In this document: positions 18,156 to 27,595 of the stretch, piece after piece
How positions within the stretch are numbered: the stretch's first letter is position 1
Layout of the letters: every line of letters begins with the position of its first letter
NCBI RefSeq assembly: GCF_016862895.1
Contig: NZ_BONV01000007.1
Span: 62,001-126,000, forward strand
DNA length: 64,000 bases
Source of the DNA: Planotetraspora kaengkrachanensis
Lineage (GTDB): Bacteria > Actinomycetota > Actinomycetes > Streptosporangiales > Streptosporangiaceae
Direction: 5' to 3'
Made by a program: the position numbers and the translations under genes
The notes under the pieces: generated by a model
The model's database searches: none
Seen by the model: only the letters and a program-made list of their open reading frames with translations
Told to the model about the DNA's origin: nothing

Positions 18156-20077
18156 GCGATCCTCTTCTTTTCGGGGTTCAGGCGCCCGCTGGCGCCTTGC
18201 GTGATCCGGTCGAGCATGATTCCGAGCAGGACCAGGGCCACACCGGCGACCAGGCCCTTCCCGTAGTCCTCCTGCTGCGAGATCCCGGCCACGACGTCAT
18301 ATCCGAGGGCCCCCGCGCCTACGAGCGCACCGATCACCACCATCGCCAGGGTCATCACGATGCCCTGGTTGGCGGCGAGGAGCAGCGAGCTCCTGGCCAT
18401 CGGAAGCTGCACCTTCCACAAGAGCTGTCTGTCGGTCGAGCCGGCCGACCTGGCCGCCTCGAGCACCGTTCCCGGCACCGCCCGCAGGCCGTCCTCGACG
18501 AGGCGGGCGACCACGGGCACCGCGTAGATGAACGAGGCGATGATCGCGGTGAACCGCCCGTTGCCGAACAACGCGACGGCGGGAAGCAGATAGGAGAACG
18601 ACGGCATGGTCTGCGCGGCGTCGAGCACCGGCCGCAGCACGGCGGCGAACCACCGCGACCTGGCCGCGCCGATGCCGAGAAGCGCACCCGCCAGGATCGT
18701 GATCACCGCGGCCACCACCACGATCGTCAGCGTCTCCATGCTGTGCTCCCACAGGCTGAGCGCCGCGATCGCGACCAGGCATCCGGCCGCGATCAGGCCG
18801 GCGCGCAGTCCGCTGATCCGCCAGGCGAAGGCCAGTACGGCCAGCGTGATCAACCACCACGGCGCGGTGGTCAGCACGTCCTGGAGCGGGTTGAGCAGCC
18901 CGTACGCCACGGTGTCGTTGAGGAAGCCGGTGAAGCCGTACCAGTTGCCTTCGATCCAGTTCACGACATCGTTGATCGGGCGGACGATCTGGATCTCCCA
19001 CTGCTCGGGGAACTCAGGCGCCAGCACCGGCGTGAGCGCCACCCCGGCCACGACCAGCACCGCGAAGCCGGACCAGCTCACGATCCTGGAACGCACGCGC
19101 GAGACCGCCGCCGACCGGGTGATGCGGTCGAGCACGATGGCGATGAGGACGATCCCGATGCCCGGCACGAGCGCGGCGCCCACGTTGACCCGGGCGAGCG
19201 CCCGGATGAGGTCCACGCCGAGTCCGGGAGCGGCGATCAGCGCGACGAGCGGCACCATCGACAACGCCGCCGCGATCGTCTGGTTCACGCCGAGGGTGAT
19301 CGTGTTGAGCGCCATCGGGAGCCGCACCTTGCGCATGGTCTGCCAGCGGGTGGCGCCCAGCGACTCCGACGCCTCGACCACCGTGGGCGAGACGCGCTCG
19401 ATGGCCAGCGCGGTGATCCGGATCGCCGGCGGAATCGCGTAGATCATGGTGGCGATCGTCGCGGAGGCGGGGCCGATGAGGAACAGCAGCACGACCGGCG
19501 ACAGGTACGAGAACGTCGGCATGATCTGCATGACGTCGAGCACGGGCGACACGATGCGCCGCACCGACGGCGAGCGGCCGGCGAGCACGCCGATCGGGAT
19601 GCCGATGACCAGCGAGAGCAGCACGGCAGAAAGAGTCAGCGCGAGCGTGTCGACGCTGGCGTCCCACAGGCCGAGCACGCCGATGCCGGCGAACGCGGCG
19701 ACGGAGACGGCGGCGATCCGCCACCCGCCAGCCAGCCAGCCGAGCCCCGCGGCCACGCCGACGAGCCCAGGCCAGCCGAGAGCGGTCAGCGCCGTCTGGA
19801 ACAGGGTGAAGAGCTCGGCCACCCCGAGGCGGACGTAGTTGACGAAGAACAGGAAGAACGGGCTGGTGTTGCGGTTCTCGTCGACCCAGTCGCGGGCGTC
19901 GTTGACCCAGTGGAACAACGACGCGTCGTCGTCGTGGGGCAGCACGGCGGTGTTCTTGAACACCACGTAGAGCGCCACGACGAGCACGGCCACGGCGGCC
20001 GGGAGCCATCGCACGAACCGCTGGGCGCGCGCCGTCACGGGGACGGGCGACGCCATGTCGGCGGGGGCGGCCACCAC
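18152..20077 (-). CDS. proW: Double-length glycine betaine ABC permease (two fused ProW domains)
   Basis: A 641-residue membrane protein containing two complete binding-protein-dependent permease domains. The first has its transport core near residues 130-320 (LDVMQIMPTFSYLSPVVLLF, then the EAA-type loop EASESLGATRWQTMRKVRLP). The second is near 430-625 (LDAAQTMPSFSYLLPAVALF, EAARSAGSTDRQLLWKVQLP). Each domain is preceded by an extra loop and membrane segments. Ordinary ProW has one domain and works as a homodimer, so this is a covalent pseudo-dimer. The GTG start at 20077 or 20074 follows an AGGAGG and overlaps the proV stop. The halves differ enough to show an old fusion. Confidence 0.88.
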   Translation of the reverse strand: MVAAPADMASPVPVTARAQRFVRWLPAAVAVLVVALYVVFKNTAVLPHDDDASLFHWVNDARDWVDENRNTSPFFLFFVNYVRLGVAELFTLFQTALTALGWPGLVGVAAGLGWLAGGWRIAAVSVAAFAGIGVLGLWDASVDTLALTLSAVLLSLVIGIPIGVLAGRSPSVRRIVSPVLDVMQIMPTFSYLSPVVLLFLIGPASATIATMIYAIPPAIRITALAIERVSPTVVEASESLGATRWQTMRKVRLPMALNTITLGVNQTIAAALSMVPLVALIAAPGLGVDLIRALARVNVGAALVPGIGIVLIAIVLDRITRSAAVSRVRSRIVSWSGFAVLVVAGVALTPVLAPEFPEQWEIQIVRPINDVVNWIEGNWYGFTGFLNDTVAYGLLNPLQDVLTTAPWWLITLAVLAFAWRISGLRAGLIAAGCLVAIAALSLWEHSMETLTIVVVAAVITILAGALLGIGAARSRWFAAVLRPVLDAAQTMPSFSYLLPAVALFGNGRFTAIIASFIYAVPVVARLVEDGLRAVPGTVLEAARSAGSTDRQLLWKVQLPMARSSLLLAANQGIVMTLAMVVIGALVGAGALGYDVVAGISQQEDYGKGLVAGVALVLLGIMLDRITQGASGRLNPEKKRIA

Positions 20078-21153
20078 TACGCCTCCTCGGCCGTCGAGCC
20101 CGCGAGGGCCGCGTGCTCGGGGTCGCCGCCGGCTTCGCCGAGGCGGACCGCGCCGAGCAGGTCGACCCGGTCGACCACGCCGACGAGTTCACCGTCGGCG
20201 ACCACCCGGATCGGCCGGGCGGACGCCATCGCGGCCGGGATCGCGTCGTGGATCACCGTGTCGGCCGGCAGCTCCGGTCCGTCCAGCGGCTCGTCCGTGT
20301 CAGGCTGCCGGGAGATCCAGCGCAGCGACAGCACGTGCGATTTGGGAACGTCGCGCACGAAGTCGGCCACGTAGTCGTCGGCGGGTGCACCCACCAGTTC
20401 CTCCGGCGTGCCGACCTGCACGATCGAGCCGTTCCGCATGATCGCGATCCGCTCGCCGAGCTTGAGCGCCTCGGACAGGTCGTGGGTGATGAAGACCATC
20501 GTCTTGCCCACCTCACGGTGCAGGCGGACGACCTCTGCCTGCATGTCCCGCCTGATCAGCGGGTCGAGCGCGCTGAACGGCTCGTCGAAAAGCAGCACCT
20601 CCGGGTCGACGGCGAGCGCCCGGGCCAGGCCCACGCGCTGCTGCATGCCGCCGGAGAGCTGGTCCGGATAGGAGTCCTCGTGCCCCTCCAGCCCGACGAG
20701 GGAGAGGATCGCGCGCGCCTTCTCGTGCCGTACGGCCTTCGCCACGCCCTGGATCTCCAGGCCGTAGGCGACGTTGTCGAGGACCCGGCGGTGCGGGAGC
20801 AGCCCGAAGTGCTGGAAGACCATGCTGACCCGGTGGCGGCGCAGTTCGCGCAGCTGCGCGGCGGACATGCCCCGCACGTCCTCGCCGCCGATGGCGATGT
20901 CGCCGCCCGTCGGCTCGATGAGCCGGGTGAGGCACCGGACGAGCGTGGACTTGCCGCTGCCCGACAACCCCATGACGACGAAGACCTCGCCCGGACGGAC
21001 CTCGAAGCTGACGTCCCTCACGGCGGCGGTGCATCCGGTCTTGGCCCGGAGCGCGGCGGAGTCGAGCTCCGCGTCGGGGCTACCGATGATCCGGTCGGCC
21101 TTGGGGCCGAAGATCTTCCAGAGCCCGCGAACCTCGATCGCGGCAGTGCCCAC
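20077..21153 (-). CDS. proV: Glycine betaine/proline ABC transporter ATPase (ProV)
   Basis: A 358-residue ATPase powering osmolyte uptake. Walker A is GLSGSGKST near 70, the Q-loop lies in [15 protein letters not shown] near 112, the signature is [16 protein letters not shown] near 170, Walker B is [13 protein letters not shown] near 192, and the switch His is in [10 protein letters not shown] near 228. The N-terminal region [11 protein letters not shown] is typical of the ProV/OpuAA group. The C-terminus holds a partial CBS-like module ([20 protein letters not shown]), which in OpuA senses ionic strength. The GTG start at 21153 sits 7-8 bases after AGGGGA; the longer frame upstream is not conserved. 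It is the first gene of the operon. Confidence 0.9.
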   Translation of the reverse strand: MGTAAIEVRGLWKIFGPKADRIIGSPDAELDSAALRAKTGCTAAVRDVSFEVRPGEVFVVMGLSGSGKSTLVRCLTRLIEPTGGDIAIGGEDVRGMSAAQLRELRRHRVSMVFQHFGLLPHRRVLDNVAYGLEIQGVAKAVRHEKARAILSLVGLEGHEDSYPDQLSGGMQQRVGLARALAVDPEVLLFDEPFSALDPLIRRDMQAEVVRLHREVGKTMVFITHDLSEALKLGERIAIMRNGSIVQVGTPEELVGAPADDYVADFVRDVPKSHVLSLRWISRQPDTDEPLDGPELPADTVIHDAIPAAMASARPIRVVADGELVGVVDRVDLLGAVRLGEAGGDPEHAALAGSTAEEA

Positions 21154-21702
21154 TCTGTTTCCCCTCACTCGGCTATCGCCCGAGAAGCGGCGTGAACGCC
21201 CGGGAACGCCACAGCACGGCGTGGAGATCGTCGCTCGCACGCCGTCGATGAAGAGCTGGGGGTCAACGACTCCTCATTGGGCATATGCACAGGAGTTGCG
21301 TGATGCGCAACTCATCGTGTTGAACAGTGATGAGGCTAGGCCCCATCAGCCCCACAGATGGGCGGAAATAACACGATAAGCTCCATATCGTGATCATTCA
21401 GTGATCTAGCCGTGGGGGCCTCGAGTATGCGCCCGTCCGAGCACGGGAACCACTGCAGGACAGGGAAAGCTGTCGCCCTGGAGGGGTGCCCGAGGGACCG
21501 CCCGACGAAGATCGCTGGTCAATAATTGGGACGCGCGACCACTAAGTGGGACGACACGGCACGCGCCGACGACAACCAGGCGGCCGGTTGAGAACCACAC
21601 GGCAGCCGCCGCGGGACGGCAGAGCGCAGGCCGGGGGTCGCAGGGCGACCGCTGGAAAGAGAAGAACGCCGAAGAGCACGCACCCGGCTGGGCGCCGGCC
21701 GA
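21154..21702. other. 549-bp gene-free region upstream of proV
   Basis: It holds the proV promoter region (less GC-rich, 21270-21420) with the palindrome at 21293-21313. The half toward the SDR gene (21430-21700) shows no convincing gene, terminator or repeat. Confidence 0.6.
21293..21313. promoter_or_regulatory. Palindrome upstream of proV, possible operator
   Basis: GAGTTGCG (21293-21300) and CGCAACTC (21306-21313) form a perfect 8-bp inverted repeat with a 5-base spacer, about 140 bp upstream of the proV start in an AT-richer stretch. It resembles Lrp/AsnC- or GntR-type sites; the protein that binds it is unknown. Confidence 0.45.
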
Positions 21703-22464
21703 TCAGGTGATCAGGATTCCGCCGTCGACGGGAATGACGGCGCCGGTGATGTAGGAGCCCGCGTCGGAGGCCAGGAAGACGGCGGCGGTCACGAGTTCGA
21801 CCGGCTCACCCGCCCGGTCCATCAGCACGCGCTGCGCCATCACCCGGTCCAGGTAGCCGGGCGGGTACTGCTCGGTCATCTCCGAGTGGAAGAACCCGGG
21901 CTCCAGGCAGTTGACGCGGATGCCTCGCCGGGAGGTCCACTGTTGCGCCAGGTCCCGGGTCAGCCCCGCGACGGCGGCCTTGGACGCGCTGTAGGCCGCC
22001 TGCGGCAATCCGGCGGTCGTCTCGCCGAGCACGCTGCCGATGTTGACGATCGCCGATCCTGGCCGCATGACCCGGGCGCACGCCTGCGCCATCCAGTAGG
22101 TGCCGTGCAGGTTGACGTCGATCACCTGGCGGAACTGCTCGGGCGTCTCACGGAGAGCCGGCATGGCCGTGCCGACGCCCGCATTGTTGATCAGCACGTC
22201 GACCTGGCCGAATTCGGCGACCGCCGCGTCGACGAGAGCCTGGCACTGTTCGGGGACGGCGACGTCGGTGGCGACGGCCAGGCAGCGGCGGCCGGTCTCT
22301 TTGACCAGCCGCCGCGTGTTCTCGAGCATGTCGAGCCGGCGCGCCCCGATCACGACGTCGGCGCCCGCCTCGGCGAAGCCGCGGGCGAAGGCCACGCCGA
22401 GACCCGACGAGGCCCCGGTGACGATCACGACTCTGCCGTCCAGCCGGAAGCGCTCCAGTACCAC
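21703..22464 (-). CDS. SDR-family oxidoreductase
   Basis: A 253-residue classical short-chain dehydrogenase. It has the NAD(P)-binding TGASSGLG near 17, NNAG near 93, catalytic Ser in NIGSVLGE near 140, and the Y-x-x-x-K pair in AYSASKAAVAGL near 155. The C-terminus ITGAVIPVDGG is standard. An Arg pair after the second strand (GARR) suggests NADPH preference. The substrate cannot be told from sequence; it resembles 3-ketoacyl-ACP reductase or gluconate dehydrogenase-like members. It is the last gene of a minus-strand run and stands 78 bp from its upstream neighbour. Confidence 0.85.
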   Translation of the reverse strand: MVLERFRLDGRVVIVTGASSGLGVAFARGFAEAGADVVIGARRLDMLENTRRLVKETGRRCLAVATDVAVPEQCQALVDAAVAEFGQVDVLINNAGVGTAMPALRETPEQFRQVIDVNLHGTYWMAQACARVMRPGSAIVNIGSVLGETTAGLPQAAYSASKAAVAGLTRDLAQQWTSRRGIRVNCLEPGFFHSEMTEQYPPGYLDRVMAQRVLMDRAGEPVELVTAAVFLASDAGSYITGAVIPVDGGILIT

Positions 22465-22542
22465 GCCGACCTCCTTGGCCCCGGGGGTTTCCCGTCCCCG
22501 GGATCGACCGAACGTGATCCTAGAGCAGCGACCGGCGGCGGG

Positions 22543-24825
22543 TCACAGCCCGTATTCCTTGGCGATGCGCTCGTGCCGCTCGACCTCGACGCCGACTTCG
22601 CGGGCCAGGTCGACCCAGGTGATCGGGTGGGTCCATTGCTCGGTGGCGTCGTCGAGGACGGCGTCGAGCTCGGCCGGCTCGACGGTCGGCGGCACCGCGA
22701 TCCAGCCGAACACTCCGGGCAGGCGCTCGCCGGTCGCCGGGCTGGTGACGCCGTAGGTCTCGTCGCTGTAGACCCACATCGGCCAGCCGCGCTCGGCGAG
22801 CACCTCGTTGAACTCGGTCCACTCGTGCTCGGTGGGCGCGACACCGTCGAAGAACCAGCTCGTGAAGCCGCCGGGCCGCAACATCGTGACCCCCGCGAAC
22901 GGGATGACGAAGTCCTCCTGCGCCTTGGGGTCCTCGGGGATCGGCTCCAGCGGGCTGGGGTCGAAGACGATCACGTCGCCCGCGTTGTACTCCATGCCGC
23001 GCGGCTGCGGGACGGCGAGGCGTGCGGTCGCCGGGCCGGTGCGCAGGGACAGCACCTCGCGCCGGCCTCCGTCGGGAGCCGGGAGGACCGCGCGCATGAG
23101 GTGCCACTGCTCGTCGATGGGCCCCTCCTTCGTCTGCACCGGGAGGTTCAGCCTGGCGGAGGCGGCGTGAACGGTCGCCCAGTCCTCCGCGGCGGTGGCG
23201 ACCACGATCAGCCGCCAGATGTCCTCCTCCTCGGCCTCTTCCGAGTCGAGCATCGGCCGCAGGATCTCGGCCGCGGCGGCGCTGTCGCCGAGATGCTGCG
23301 TGGCCACCGACCACAGGCGGCGGCCCTCCGCCGTCTCGTGGGCGGCGACCGCCGCCTCGGCCTCCGCGGCCGTCTCCGCCCAGCGCTCGCGGGCACGGTA
23401 GAGGCGCGCCAGGGCGAGGTGGGAGCCAGACGCGGGAAGGCGTGCCGCCAGCTGCTCGACGCGGTCGTCCTGCCCCGCCTCGATGAGCAGGCCCGTCAGA
23501 TAGGCGATGTCCTCCTCGCCCGCGGCGGCGGGATCGCCGTCCTCGGCGATCGCCTTCCAGTAGATGTCGGCACCGACGGAGGCGTACCCGAGGAAGCCGA
23601 GCGTGGTCGTGTGGCGGCGGGTGACCTCAAGATCCGGGCCGGAGCGCGGCGCGAGCCAGCCGACCCACCGCTCCGGGTCCGCGCTCTGGCCGTCGGCGGC
23701 GTCGAAGAGGGCCACCAGCTCGTCCGGGCCTCCCGGCGGCGGGAGCTCGGCGGCGCCGTCGGCGGCGGCGCGCAGCGCGGCGATCCGCTCGGGCAGGCCC
23801 TCGGTGCTCCTGAGGTCGGCCAGCGCCGCCTCCGCCTTGTCGGCCAGCAGCCGGGCCTGCCAGATCCCCTGGCGGGCGACGGCGAGGTGGCCGGCGGCCA
23901 GGGCGAGCTCGAACCGCGCCCGGTGGCCGCCCGTCGTCTCGAAGTAGGCGATCCACTGCTGGAGGACGCGGCCGAGCTGCCAGGTGTTGGCGATCGAGCC
24001 GCTGCCGGCCAGCAGGCTGACTGCCCGGGACCACTCCACCCAGTCGCGCGGGTGGTCGCCGACGACGTCGAGGTCGGGCAGGGCCTCGAAGGCCCCGTCC
24101 ATGCGCCCGATCGTGCCCTGGATCAGCGAGGCCAGCAACGCCTCACGGCGGCCCTTCGCCACCGGGTCGTCCGGCTTGAAGCCGGTCGCGGACTGCAGCG
24201 CGGTCAGGGCGTCCTCCCCGCGCCCGGCGGCGAGCAGCGCGCGGGCGGCCTCGGCACCGAGCTCCCAGCTCGCCTCCCGGCCCGCCTGCCCCAGCCGCTC
24301 GACGGCCGCCTCGGCGTAGGTCACCGCCTCCTCGGGACGTCCGGCGTCCAGCAGAGCGGCGACGTATTGGGTGGTCAGGCCGGAGAAGGCGAGCGAGTCC
24401 GGCTCGACCCCGTCCAGGGCGGCACCGAGCGCCGCGAGCCGCTCCTCGGCGTACCCGGGACCGTCGGTGTTCGCCTGCGCGATGGCCAGCACCTCGACGG
24501 CCCCCGGCGCGGACGGGCACTCGCGGACGTCGTCTCGCCTGGCGTACTCGACCAGGTCGGCGGCGTCGCCGAGGGCGACTGCGCCGTTGGCCCGGTCGCC
24601 GACCCTGCCGAGCAGGTGCCAGTAGCGCACGAACAGCTCCAGCCAGGGCAGGCCGAGCGCCTCCGCCTGCTCGGCGACGGCCGGCGCCACGACGTCCAGC
24701 TGCGCGTAGCGCCCCTCGAGGGCCTGCCCGGGCACGTCGCCCAGCGCCATGGCCAGGCCGGTGTTGCCGGCCTCGTGCAGTTCGCGCTGGGTGCCGCCGA
24801 CCCAGGCCCAGATGTCCACGTCCAT
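22543..24825 (-). CDS. Large TPR-like helical repeat protein, unknown function
   Basis: A 760-residue soluble protein. Residues 1 to about 540 are strings of Ala- and Leu-rich helix pairs typical of tetratricopeptide-like solenoids (for example DAGRPEEAVTYAEAAVERLG, LARLYRARERWAETAAEAEA), suggesting a protein-binding scaffold. The last ~150 residues form a different, Trp-rich globular domain (GGFTSWFFDGVAPTEHEWTE, MWVYSDETYGVT). No signal peptide or membrane segment is seen. I do not recognise a named family. It is transcribed toward the SDR gene and follows the SCO6745-family gene, possibly in one operon. Confidence 0.6.
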   Translation of the reverse strand: MDVDIWAWVGGTQRELHEAGNTGLAMALGDVPGQALEGRYAQLDVVAPAVAEQAEALGLPWLELFVRYWHLLGRVGDRANGAVALGDAADLVEYARRDDVRECPSAPGAVEVLAIAQANTDGPGYAEERLAALGAALDGVEPDSLAFSGLTTQYVAALLDAGRPEEAVTYAEAAVERLGQAGREASWELGAEAARALLAAGRGEDALTALQSATGFKPDDPVAKGRREALLASLIQGTIGRMDGAFEALPDLDVVGDHPRDWVEWSRAVSLLAGSGSIANTWQLGRVLQQWIAYFETTGGHRARFELALAAGHLAVARQGIWQARLLADKAEAALADLRSTEGLPERIAALRAAADGAAELPPPGGPDELVALFDAADGQSADPERWVGWLAPRSGPDLEVTRRHTTTLGFLGYASVGADIYWKAIAEDGDPAAAGEEDIAYLTGLLIEAGQDDRVEQLAARLPASGSHLALARLYRARERWAETAAEAEAAVAAHETAEGRRLWSVATQHLGDSAAAAEILRPMLDSEEAEEEDIWRLIVVATAAEDWATVHAASARLNLPVQTKEGPIDEQWHLMRAVLPAPDGGRREVLSLRTGPATARLAVPQPRGMEYNAGDVIVFDPSPLEPIPEDPKAQEDFVIPFAGVTMLRPGGFTSWFFDGVAPTEHEWTEFNEVLAERGWPMWVYSDETYGVTSPATGERLPGVFGWIAVPPTVEPAELDAVLDDATEQWTHPITWVDLAREVGVEVERHERIAKEYGL

Positions 24826-24914
24826 GGGCAGTCAGTCTGCCAGGTCGGCAAGCGTGTCCCAAACAGCCTCGAGGGCTGTCACACCTGGGATGTCGCCAAG
24901 AAGAACCGGGGATG

Positions 24915-25682
24915 TCACCGGGGGAAAGCGGTGGCGGCGGCCGCGGTGAGAAGATCGGCGAGCTCGGCTCGCTCCGCCTCGTCAAGCACGCCGAACGCGG
25001 GTGCCACGAGGTCGTCGGTGATCTCCTCGGCCCTGGCCCGCCGTTCGACGGCCTCGGCCGACGGCGTGCCGTACGGCTCCGGCCACTCGAGGAAGCGGGC
25101 CACGGAGGCGTTGCCGGTCTGCGGGTCCCACGCGCCGGCCCCCTGCGCACCGATGAGGGTGGCCTCGAGGGGGCCGAGACCACACGCGACGACGGCCGTC
25201 GTGTGCTGGGCCCCGCGGTGTTCCCGCATGACGTGGAGCATGTGGGCCGCGCGCTCCACGTCGGCCGTCGGGCGCGGCATGGCGCGCCAGCCGGCGAACA
25301 GGGGTGCGCAGAAGACGTCCGAACCGTCGGCGACCGCGGCGAGGAGCTCGGCGAGGCGTCCCGCCTCCTCGAATCCGGCCAGCCTGCGCCGCCCCCACTG
25401 GTGACAGGCCGAGGCGTACAGGCTCGCCGCCTCGTCGGCCGCCAGCTTCCTGCCGCCCTCCCACCACTCGCGCACGCGGTCGGCGGGGAAGAAGATCGAC
25501 GCCGCGACCACCACGTCGGGATGGACCTCGCCGAGGACGCCGCACCGCCCGCGGAAGTACATCTCCCTGCTGCTCAGGGCGTAGCGGTCGCAGAGAGTCT
25601 TGACCTCCCGCGACATCATGAAGCCACCGCCCAGGGCCCAGATCGCCGCCTTCGTCGCCGCCACCGTGCCGCGCGAGTCCAT
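24915..25682 (-). CDS. SCO6745-family protein
   Basis: A 255-residue all-helical protein that fits the actinobacterial SCO6745 family, whose fold includes an N-terminal winged-helix-like part. It shows the typical opening (AIWALGGGFMMSREVKTLCD), YFRGRCGVLGEVHPDVVVAA and FFPADRVREWWEGG, and the middle segment RLAELLAAVADGSD. Members are usually annotated as possible regulators or evolved enzymes; their function is unknown. The ATG at 25682 lies just after an AGGAGG-like site. A small inverted repeat lies between it and dapF. Confidence 0.6.
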   Translation of the reverse strand: MDSRGTVAATKAAIWALGGGFMMSREVKTLCDRYALSSREMYFRGRCGVLGEVHPDVVVAASIFFPADRVREWWEGGRKLAADEAASLYASACHQWGRRRLAGFEEAGRLAELLAAVADGSDVFCAPLFAGWRAMPRPTADVERAAHMLHVMREHRGAQHTTAVVACGLGPLEATLIGAQGAGAWDPQTGNASVARFLEWPEPYGTPSAEAVERRARAEEITDDLVAPAFGVLDEAERAELADLLTAAAATAFPR

Positions 25683-25725
25683 GCGTCCTCCTTCTCGGTC
25701 TACTAAACGAACCGAGCATGAGGCA

Positions 25726-25742
25726 GCAGAACAACATTCTGC
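25726..25742. promoter_or_regulatory. Small inverted repeat between dapF and the SCO6745-family gene
   Basis: GCAGAA and TTCTGC (25726-25731 and 25737-25742) form a 6-bp perfect dyad with a 5-base spacer, 45 bp upstream of the minus-strand gene at 25682 and beyond the dapF stop. It could be a weak terminator for dapF or an operator. Confidence 0.3.
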
Positions 25743-25785
25743 AACCCACCGTGGGGGTGGGGATCAGAGTCCAGCGGAGCGCGGA

Positions 25786-26598
25786 CTAGATGACGGCGGG
25801 GAACTCGCCAGAGGCGACGAGGGCGGCGGGGCCGGCCAGATGGCTGGTCCGGTCGTCGAGCGTGACCGTCACCGTTCCACCGAGGACGCGCACGGTCCAG
25901 GTGCCCGTGGTCTCCCCGGCCGCGTGCGCCGCGGCCATGGCGGTGGCCACCGCTCCGGTGCCGCACGAGCGGGTCTCGCCGGAGCCCCGCTCGTGGACGC
26001 GCATCGAGACCGCGTGGTCGCCGACGCGGTTGAGCAGCTCGATGTTCACGCCCGCGGGGTAGACCTCGCGGTCGTAGCCCGGCTCCCTGGTCAGGTCGAG
26101 GCCGGCGATCGGGTCGTCGATGACGCAGGCCAGGTGCGGATTGCCGACGTTCACGTTCAGGCCCTGGTATTCGCGGCCGTTCACCGTCGTGCTGCTCACC
26201 CCGAGCACCCGCGGCATGCCCATGTCGACGGAGACGTCGCCCGTCGTGCCGAGCCGCGCCCGTTTGACGCCGGCTCGGGTGGCGACGGCCAGCTCTCCCG
26301 CACCGGCCAGCCCCGAGTCGACCAGGTAGCGGGCGAAGACCCTGACCCCGTTGCCGCACATCTCGGCGACGCTGCCGTCCGCGTTGCGGTAGTCCATGAA
26401 CCACTCGGCCTCGTCCGCCTGGTCGGCCACTTCGGCGCAGAGCTTGGTCCGCACGACGCGCAGCACGCCGTCGGCCCCGATGCCCGCCCGCCGGTCGCAC
26501 AGCCATCTGACCAGCATCGGACCAAGATCGAGACGGGCGTCGGCATCCGGCAGGATGACGAAGTCGTTCTCGGTGCTGTGCCCCTTCACGAACCGCAT
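25786..26598 (-). CDS. dapF: Diaminopimelate epimerase
   Basis: Interconverts LL- and meso-diaminopimelate, the last shared step before lysine and peptidoglycan meso-DAP. The 270 residues match the family. The two catalytic cysteines are visible in AEMCGNGVRVFAR near 80 and RSCGTGAVATAMA near 215, with the opening GHSTENDFVILPD binding substrate. The ATG at 26598 begins the conserved domain. It follows miaA by 58 bases on the minus strand, the usual actinobacterial arrangement, so ogt-miaA-dapF is probably one transcript. Confidence 0.95.
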   Translation of the reverse strand: MRFVKGHSTENDFVILPDADARLDLGPMLVRWLCDRRAGIGADGVLRVVRTKLCAEVADQADEAEWFMDYRNADGSVAEMCGNGVRVFARYLVDSGLAGAGELAVATRAGVKRARLGTTGDVSVDMGMPRVLGVSSTTVNGREYQGLNVNVGNPHLACVIDDPIAGLDLTREPGYDREVYPAGVNIELLNRVGDHAVSMRVHERGSGETRSCGTGAVATAMAAAHAAGETTGTWTVRVLGGTVTVTLDDRTSHLAGPAALVASGEFPAVI

Positions 26599-26656
26599 GT
26601 GAACGAATTCTAGGCGTCCCGCCGGTCTTCTCCGGCGACCGGTCCCGCCTCCGGGT

Positions 26657-27595
26657 TCACCCGGTGACCAGGGCGAGCGCCCGGGCGGTCAGGTCGGGCG
26701 CGTCGTACGGCAGCCACACCACCCGGGGATCGCGGCGGAACCACGACTCCTGCCTTCTGGCGAACCTTCTGGTGGCGCGGACGGTCTCCGCACGGGCCTC
26801 CTCCTCGGTCCACTCGCCGTCGAGGAACCGGAGCACCTGGGCGTACCCGAGCGCCCTGCTCGCCGTCCTGCCCTCGGCCAGGCCTTCCGCCGCGAGCGCG
26901 CGGACCTCGTCGACCAGGCCCGCATCCCACATGCGGCCGACTCGCAGCTCGATCCGCTCGTCGAGGACCGGCCGCGGCACCTCCACTCCGATCTGCACGC
27001 TGTCGTAGACCGCGTCGAACGACGGCATGGTGGCGGAGAACGGGCGGCCGGACAGTTCGATGACCTCCAGAGCCCGGACGATCCTGCGGCCGTTGCTCGG
27101 CAGGATGTTCTCCGCGGCGGCCGGGTCGAGACTCTTCAGCCGCTCGTAGAGAGGGGCCGGGCCGGTCAACGACAGCTCCTCCTCGAGCCGGGCGCGGATC
27201 GCCGGGTCGGTTCCGGGGAACTCCAGGTCGTCGATGGCCGCCCTGACGTACAGACCCGAGCCGCCGGCCAGGATGGGCGCACGGCCGCGGCCCCGGATCT
27301 CCTCGATCAGCGGGCGCGCCAGCGCCTGGTATTCGGCGACGCTGGCCGTCCTGGTCACCGGCCAGATGTCCAGCAGGTGGTGGGACACTCCCATGCGCTC
27401 GGCGAGGGAGAGCTTGGCCGTGCCGATGTCCATGCCGCGGTAGAGCTGCATGGAGTCGGTGTTGACGACCTCACCGCCGAGTTCGAGCGCCAGCTCGACC
27501 GCCAGGTCCGACTTGCCTGCCGCCGTGGCGCCCACGACGGCGATCACTGGTAGTTGCCCCACACCGACCAGTCTCCCAGCGCCGGGAGTGCTCAC
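26657..27595 (-). CDS. miaA: tRNA dimethylallyltransferase
   Basis: Transfers a dimethylallyl group to N6 of A37 in tRNAs that read codons starting with U; MiaB (41571-43082) then adds the methylthio group. About 312 residues with the P-loop GATAAGKSDLA near 22, NTDSMQLYRGMDIGTAK near 45, HHLLDIWPV, GGSGLYVRA near 105 and GRRIVRALEV. The start is taken as GTG 27595, whose GTGA overlaps the ogt stop; GTG 27562 closer to the P-loop is possible. The C-terminal TRRFARRQESWFRRDP is the tRNA-binding end. Confidence 0.94.
   Translation of the reverse strand: MSTPGAGRLVGVGQLPVIAVVGATAAGKSDLAVELALELGGEVVNTDSMQLYRGMDIGTAKLSLAERMGVSHHLLDIWPVTRTASVAEYQALARPLIEEIRGRGRAPILAGGSGLYVRAAIDDLEFPGTDPAIRARLEEELSLTGPAPLYERLKSLDPAAAENILPSNGRRIVRALEVIELSGRPFSATMPSFDAVYDSVQIGVEVPRPVLDERIELRVGRMWDAGLVDEVRALAAEGLAEGRTASRALGYAQVLRFLDGEWTEEEARAETVRATRRFARRQESWFRRDPRVVWLPYDAPDLTARALALVTG

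Noticed and set aside
21511-21560. IS remnant suggested by repeated TGGGACG words
   Set aside because: Only two short words, no transposase fragment or paired ends.
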